The notes beneath the pieces were generated by a model that saw only the letters and a list, made by a program, of their open reading frames with translations, was not told the DNA's origin and did no database searches. From assembly GCA_964654945.1 (NCBI GenBank), contig CAZZLN010000064.1, positions 1 to 8,170 on the forward strand: a stretch of DNA of 8,170 nt, in the 5' to 3' direction. Every line of letters begins with the position of its first letter. Position 1 is the first letter of the stretch. This document shows positions 5,397 through 8,170 of the stretch, piece after piece. Source of the DNA: HGM11788 sp964654945. GTDB lineage: Bacteria; Bacillota; Clostridia; Lachnospirales; CAG-274. A program made the translations under genes and the position numbers.

Positions 5397-6437
5397 ATGG
5401 AAAAAAGAACAATAGACACAGGGGATAACAATCGCCTTGTAACATCAAAATATAACGGAAACGAGGATATGGATATTGAACTAAGCTTAAGACCAATGAG
5501 CCTTGATTCCTATATAGGTCAGACAAAGGTTAAAGAAAATATGAAAATATATATGTCTGCCGCAAAGCAAAGAGGAGAATGTCTTGACCATGTATTGTTA
5601 TATGGTCCTCCGGGACTTGGAAAGACCACTCTTTCAAACATAATCGCAAATGAAATGGGCACAAATATCAGAATAACATCAGGTCCTGCAATAGAAAGAC
5701 CGGGAGATATGGCAGCAATATTAAACAGTTTAAATGAAGGGGATATTCTTTTTATAGATGAAATTCACAGAATAAACAGGCTTATTGAAGAAGTGCTTTA
5801 TCCCGCTATGGAAGACTTTGTTTTGGATATAGTAATAGGAAAAGGCAGTGATGCTAAAAGTATAAGAATTGATTTGCCAAAATTTACTCTTATTGGTGCT
5901 ACAACGAGAATAGGACTTTTGACAGCACCTTTAAGAGATAGATTTGGTGTAGTAAGCAGACTTGAACTTTATTCTCCGGAGGAGCTTACAAAAATAATAA
6001 AGCGTTCGGCAAACGTTCTTAAAATAGCAATTGATGACAATGGCGCATTAGAGCTTGCAAGGCGTTCAAGAGGTACACCAAGAATAGCCAACAGGCTTTT
6101 AAAAAGAGTTCGTGACTTTGCACAGGTTAAATATGATGGCGTAATAACTGAAGAAGTTGCAAAAAACAGCCTTGATATTTTAGAGGTTGACAGAAACGGT
6201 CTTGACAATATAGACAAAGAATTGCTTAAATGTATGATAGATAAATTTGACGGAGGTCCTGTAGGTGTGGATACTCTTGCAGTATCAATAGGCGAAGAAT
6301 CAGAAACAATAGAAGATGTATATGAGCCATATCTCATTCAGCAAGGTTTTATCAAGAGAACACCAAGAGGACGAGTTGCAACAAGCCTTGCTTATGAATA
6401 TTTTGGACTTAATTTATTTGGAGGTAAAAATGATTAA
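5397..6437 (+). CDS. ruvB: Holliday junction branch migration DNA helicase RuvB
   Basis: A 346-residue AAA+ motor of standard length (about 330-350). After a variable N-terminus, the LRPMSLDSYIGQ segment (31-42) begins the conserved region. Walker A is GPPGLGKTT (70-78), Walker B with the DEIH box is LFIDEIHR (118-125), sensor 1 is GATTR (167-171), the arginine-finger segment is LRDRFG (179-184), and sensor 2 is RGTPRIANRLLKR (225-237). The C-terminal winged-helix domain includes YLIQQGFIKRTPRGR (312-326). Hexamers pump DNA through RuvA-bound junctions using ATP. Translation starts at the ATG preceded by AAGGTGA. The stop overlaps the start of the next gene by 8 nt. All catalytic motifs are intact. 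Confidence 0.98.
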   Translation: MEKRTIDTGDNNRLVTSKYNGNEDMDIELSLRPMSLDSYIGQTKVKENMKIYMSAAKQRGECLDHVLLYGPPGLGKTTLSNIIANEMGTNIRITSGPAIERPGDMAAILNSLNEGDILFIDEIHRINRLIEEVLYPAMEDFVLDIVIGKGSDAKSIRIDLPKFTLIGATTRIGLLTAPLRDRFGVVSRLELYSPEELTKIIKRSANVLKIAIDDNGALELARRSRGTPRIANRLLKRVRDFAQVKYDGVITEEVAKNSLDILEVDRNGLDNIDKELLKCMIDKFDGGPVGVDTLAVSIGEESETIEDVYEPYLIQQGFIKRTPRGRVATSLAYEYFGLNLFGGKND

Positions 6438-6699
6438 GCTTGATATTGAAGATTTTATATTTGAGGTTAAAGATGAAATGAGCTGCTATGAGGATATTGG
6501 CACTGATGGTGCTGATAAATGGGAAGCTGATTTCAGAAAATGGCTTGAAAACAGCAAAAATAAAAAAAATGTATTTAAAAAAGGTGATAAGCTTCAGTAT
6601 GCCATAGGTGATGAAAGTGAAGTATTTGATATAGCTGATGAGTATTTACAGGCTGTAGAAGAAAATAAGATAAGAGAATACTGGGATAAATTTCAGTAA
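6430..6699 (+). CDS. Small acidic protein of unknown function coupled to ruvB
   Basis: An 89-residue soluble protein beginning MIKLDIEDFIFEVKDEM and ending REYWDKFQ. It is rich in Asp, Glu and Lys, with no signal peptide, membrane segment or cysteine cluster (a single Cys near residue 19). It looks mostly helical, with WEADFRKWLENSKNKKNVFKKG in the middle. I do not recognise a family. The start is the ATG at 6430, which overlaps the ruvB stop by 8 nt (ATGATTAA) and has GGAGG at 6420-6424. An upstream in-frame ATG at 6316 lies inside ruvB and lacks such a site. The overlap implies co-translation with RuvB, so a link to junction processing is possible but unproven. queA, which follows ruvAB in Bacillus, is absent at this position. 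Confidence 0.75.
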   Translation: MIKLDIEDFIFEVKDEMSCYEDIGTDGADKWEADFRKWLENSKNKKNVFKKGDKLQYAIGDESEVFDIADEYLQAVEENKIREYWDKFQ

Positions 6700-6740
6700 A
6701 GAAAAGCCGTTTCAAGCTTTGTGTAAACACTAGGTGCAAT

Positions 6741-6778
6741 TAAGGGCGATTAAACAGAAAACTGCTTAACCGCCCTTA
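6741..6778 (+). terminator. Strong stem-loop after ruvAB, candidate terminator
   Basis: The arms TAAGGGCGATTAA (6741-6753) and TTAACCGCCCTTA (6766-6778) pair over 13 positions with one A/C mismatch. Inside the loop, CAG and CTG around AAAA can extend the hairpin. It lies 41 bp after the stop of the last ruvAB-operon gene, where a terminator is expected. Downstream there is only an A/T-mixed stretch (AAATTATTATT) rather than a clean T-run, so termination is uncertain. The near-palindrome could also be a dispersed repeat unit or the edge of an insertion sequence. Confidence 0.45.
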
Positions 6779-6806
6779 CAAATTATTATTGTAATTATCA
6801 TAGAAA

Positions 6807-6836
6807 GATAATTTACAGAAAAAATTTCACACACCC
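6807..6836. mobile_element. Possible IS256-type insertion sequence terminus (remnant)
   Basis: The stretch from GATAATTTACAG to TTTCACACACCC reads on the minus strand as GGGTGTGTGAAATTTTTTCT then GTAAATTATC. This resembles the terminal repeats I recall for clostridial IS256-family (mutator-type) elements, of the form GnGTGTGTCAAAAATTnTGTGTAAAT. Its outer end (6836) falls 4 bp before the point where the truncated ORF at 6840-7229 opens, as expected if an insertion cut that gene. No transposase sequence is present in the window. The call is from memory of a pattern, without an alignment. Confidence 0.35.
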
Positions 6837-6839
6837 TAA

Positions 6840-7229
6840 GCAAGTTTCATTAAATATTATCCGAATTTTGATAAATACTGTAAGATTCTGATAGACAGTT
6901 ATAATTCTTTCTACTATAAAAAAGCAGAATTACAGAAATTTCTGAAGAAAAAAATATACGACTTTATTTTTATGATATTATTACACTTCATAATCCACTG
7001 CAGACTCCGTGAGGCTATAAGCAAAACGGACATTTTTTTTGATACGTTTTCCGATTACATAAATGAGAACTATATCACTTTGGAATATTACACACAGGAA
7101 GAGATAAACCTCATTACGGATAAAAATTCAGAAAGGCTTGTCAAATATTTATATAAAAAGAATTTTCAGCATATAGTCAAACGTAAATTAAAGGTACGGC
7201 TCTATAATATGGGACTGTATCGGAAGTAA
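6840..7229 (+). pseudogene. C-terminal remnant of a larger protein, probably from a polysaccharide locus
   Basis: An open frame of 129 codons runs from 6840 (just after an in-frame TAA at 6837-6839) to the TAA at 7227-7229. The first 44 codons contain no ATG. The first ATG (6972) falls within coherent-looking protein sequence and has no ribosome binding site, so this is best read as a gene that lost its 5' part. The protein has FIKYYPNFDKYCKILIDSY early on, a basic patch (LKKK), a hydrophobic stretch (FIFMILLHFII) and then a polar segment (YINENYITLEYYTQEEINLI). It ends in a basic tail (KRKLKVRLYNMGLYRK). That tail and the adjacent glycosyltransferase suggest the C-terminus of a glycosyltransferase or similar membrane-associated polysaccharide enzyme, but I cannot name a family. 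Confidence 0.5.
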
Positions 7230-7312
7230 CAGGATACTCTTTCTAAGAATTTGTAACAGAAACGCTCAATTGAAAATATCAGCAAAATCAGGACAGCAAG
7301 GAGCTTAAAATA

Positions 7313-8119
7313 ATGTCGAATTTATCAACACTATATAACACAAAGGTTAATAACGATGCTCTGCCGCTTCTTTCTGTGGTTATGCCTGTATACAACCCGG
7401 ATAAATATCTTGCTCCGTGTTTGGATTCTGTTTTAAATCAAACCTTCAGGAATTTTGAATTGATTGCAATAGATGATTGTTCAACAGACGGAGCTGCTAA
7501 TATGTTGATGGACTACGCTGCAAGAGATTCTAGGTTAATTGTCCTGAAAAACAAAGAAAATATGGGAGCTGCCCGTACCAGAAACCGCGGACTCAATTTA
7601 GCTCGCGGCAAATATATAGCTTTTTTGGATGCAGATGATTATTTTGAAAAAGATTACTTCGCAGATGCATTGCAAACGCTGGAGAACAACAACGGTGATG
7701 TAGTTATTTCTCCTATATCATTTTGCAATATGCAGTCCGGAAAAGAACATACCGAGTGCATTGACAATATCTTTAAGAAAAAGCTGAAACAGAACGTGGC
7801 TTTTAATGCGGAAAATTTCGATGGCATTTTTCAAATAGCCAGTGTAGTGCCCTTTAATAAAATAGCTGACAGAGAATTTATCCTATCTCATGGAATAAGA
7901 TTTCAAGATTTAAAAAGCAGTAATGATGTGTTTTATGGTCTTACACTTTTAGCAAAAGCTAATCGTATACTTTATTTAAACAAAAGCTATGTTCACTATC
8001 GTACTAAATGGTTTGGACAAATTACAGCTAACAGAGGAATTGATTATCTTATGTGCAGCGGTGAAACTTATATAGCTGTCAAAAACGAATTGCAAAAATG
8101 CGGCAGGTGGAATATCTGA
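7313..8119 (+). CDS. Family 2 glycosyltransferase (GT-A fold), probably truncated at its C-terminus
   Basis: A 268-residue protein whose first 120 residues are a textbook GT2 domain: LPLLSVVMPVYNPDKYLAPCL (17-37), IAIDDCSTDG (51-60; nucleotide-sugar Asp54/Asp55), NMGAARTRNRGL (83-94) and the metal-binding IAFLDADDYFE (102-112). Residues 121-268 are the variable acceptor half, including FYGLTLLAKANRILYLNKSYVHYR. Such enzymes transfer a sugar from a nucleotide donor during capsule, teichoic acid or exopolysaccharide assembly at the cytoplasmic membrane. AAGGAG lies 9 nt before the ATG. The protein stops after NELQKCGRWNI, earlier than the roughly 320-350 residues usual for this subgroup. The stop codon coincides with the start of an IS-like end. 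It may therefore be a 3'-disrupted gene. Donor and acceptor cannot be inferred. Confidence 0.85.
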   Translation: MSNLSTLYNTKVNNDALPLLSVVMPVYNPDKYLAPCLDSVLNQTFRNFELIAIDDCSTDGAANMLMDYAARDSRLIVLKNKENMGAARTRNRGLNLARGKYIAFLDADDYFEKDYFADALQTLENNNGDVVISPISFCNMQSGKEHTECIDNIFKKKLKQNVAFNAENFDGIFQIASVVPFNKIADREFILSHGIRFQDLKSSNDVFYGLTLLAKANRILYLNKSYVHYRTKWFGQITANRGIDYLMCSGETYIAVKNELQKCGRWNI

Positions 8120-8170
8120 TATAATCCCCTTAGAGTAGACACTTGAAAAAAGAAAAATTTTTCAAGACTA
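8117..8170. mobile_element. Probable insertion sequence end (IS3-like), cut by the window edge
   Basis: From TGATATAATCCCC at 8117 the sequence continues with TTAGAGTAGACACTTG and then a 9-bp perfect inverted repeat, CTTGAAAAA (8142-8150) and TTTTTCAAG (8158-8166), around a 7-nt loop. An initial TG followed by an AGTAGACACTT motif resembles ends I recall from IS3-family elements in gut Firmicutes. Its start coincides with the stop codon of the glycosyltransferase. No transposase is visible, since only 54 bp remain, so the family call is tentative. Confidence 0.4.

Noticed and set aside
6316..6429. Longer version of the post-ruvB protein starting at 6316 inside ruvB
   Set aside because: The extra 38 codons overlap the conserved RuvB winged-helix coding region in another frame, and a good ribosome binding site sits before the ATG at 6430.
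6972..7229. Independent 85-residue gene starting at the ATG at 6972
   Set aside because: No ribosome binding site precedes it, and the frame stays open with protein-like sequence for 44 codons upstream, so a 5'-truncated remnant fits better.
1..8170. CRISPR array, tRNA or rRNA genes, riboswitch or phage genes
   Set aside because: No spaced direct repeats, cloverleaf-like sequences, rRNA signatures or phage structural motifs were seen on either strand.
6700..8170. A defence island or novel multi-gene system right of ruvAB
   Set aside because: The only coding content is a gene remnant and a glycosyltransferase between IS-like ends; no nuclease, toxin or sensor domains are visible.

Overview
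The window looks like chromosomal DNA of a low-GC, endospore-forming Firmicute, most likely a clostridial (Lachnospiraceae-like) anaerobe. The evidence is the AT-rich sequence with heavy ATA and AGA codon use, strong AGGAGG-type ribosome binding sites and a complete spoIIIA sporulation operon. Genus and species cannot be read from the sequence.

Layout: positions 6-230 (minus) encode a small DUF378-type membrane protein. Positions 348-4678 (minus) hold the eight-gene spoIIIA operon in canonical order AA-AB-AC-AD-AE-AF-AG-AH, with genes overlapping or nearly touching. Seven of the eight have familiar sizes or are mildly short. spoIIIAF is a 57-residue miniature that keeps only its two-helix membrane anchor. 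The 116-bp gap at 4679-4794 carries back-to-back promoters: a good sigma-E-type candidate reading left into spoIIIA and a good sigma-A-type candidate reading right into ruvA. Positions 4795-6699 (plus) are ruvA, ruvB and a translationally coupled 89-residue acidic protein of unknown function, followed by a strong stem-loop at 6741-6778.

From about 6780 to the right edge the character changes. A sequence resembling the terminus of an IS256-type insertion sequence (about 6807-6836) abuts a gene remnant that has lost its 5' end (6840-7229). A family 2 glycosyltransferase follows (7313-8119) and stops abruptly where another IS-like terminus (IS3-type in appearance) begins near 8117. This reads as a decaying cell-surface polysaccharide locus carved up by insertion sequences.

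How the genes work together: the SpoIIIA proteins are made in the mother cell. With forespore SpoIIQ (not in this window) they build the channel or 'feeding tube' across the two membranes around the engulfed forespore. SpoIIIAA is the cytosolic ATPase, AB/AC/AD/AE/AF are membrane parts, and AG and AH carry ring-building domains in the intermembrane space. RuvA and RuvB form the Holliday-junction branch-migration motor, which is a housekeeping DNA repair function. The most noteworthy observation is that this transenvelope complex seems to run with a SpoIIIAF lacking its whole soluble ring-building domain and a SpoIIIAG with a shortened insertion.
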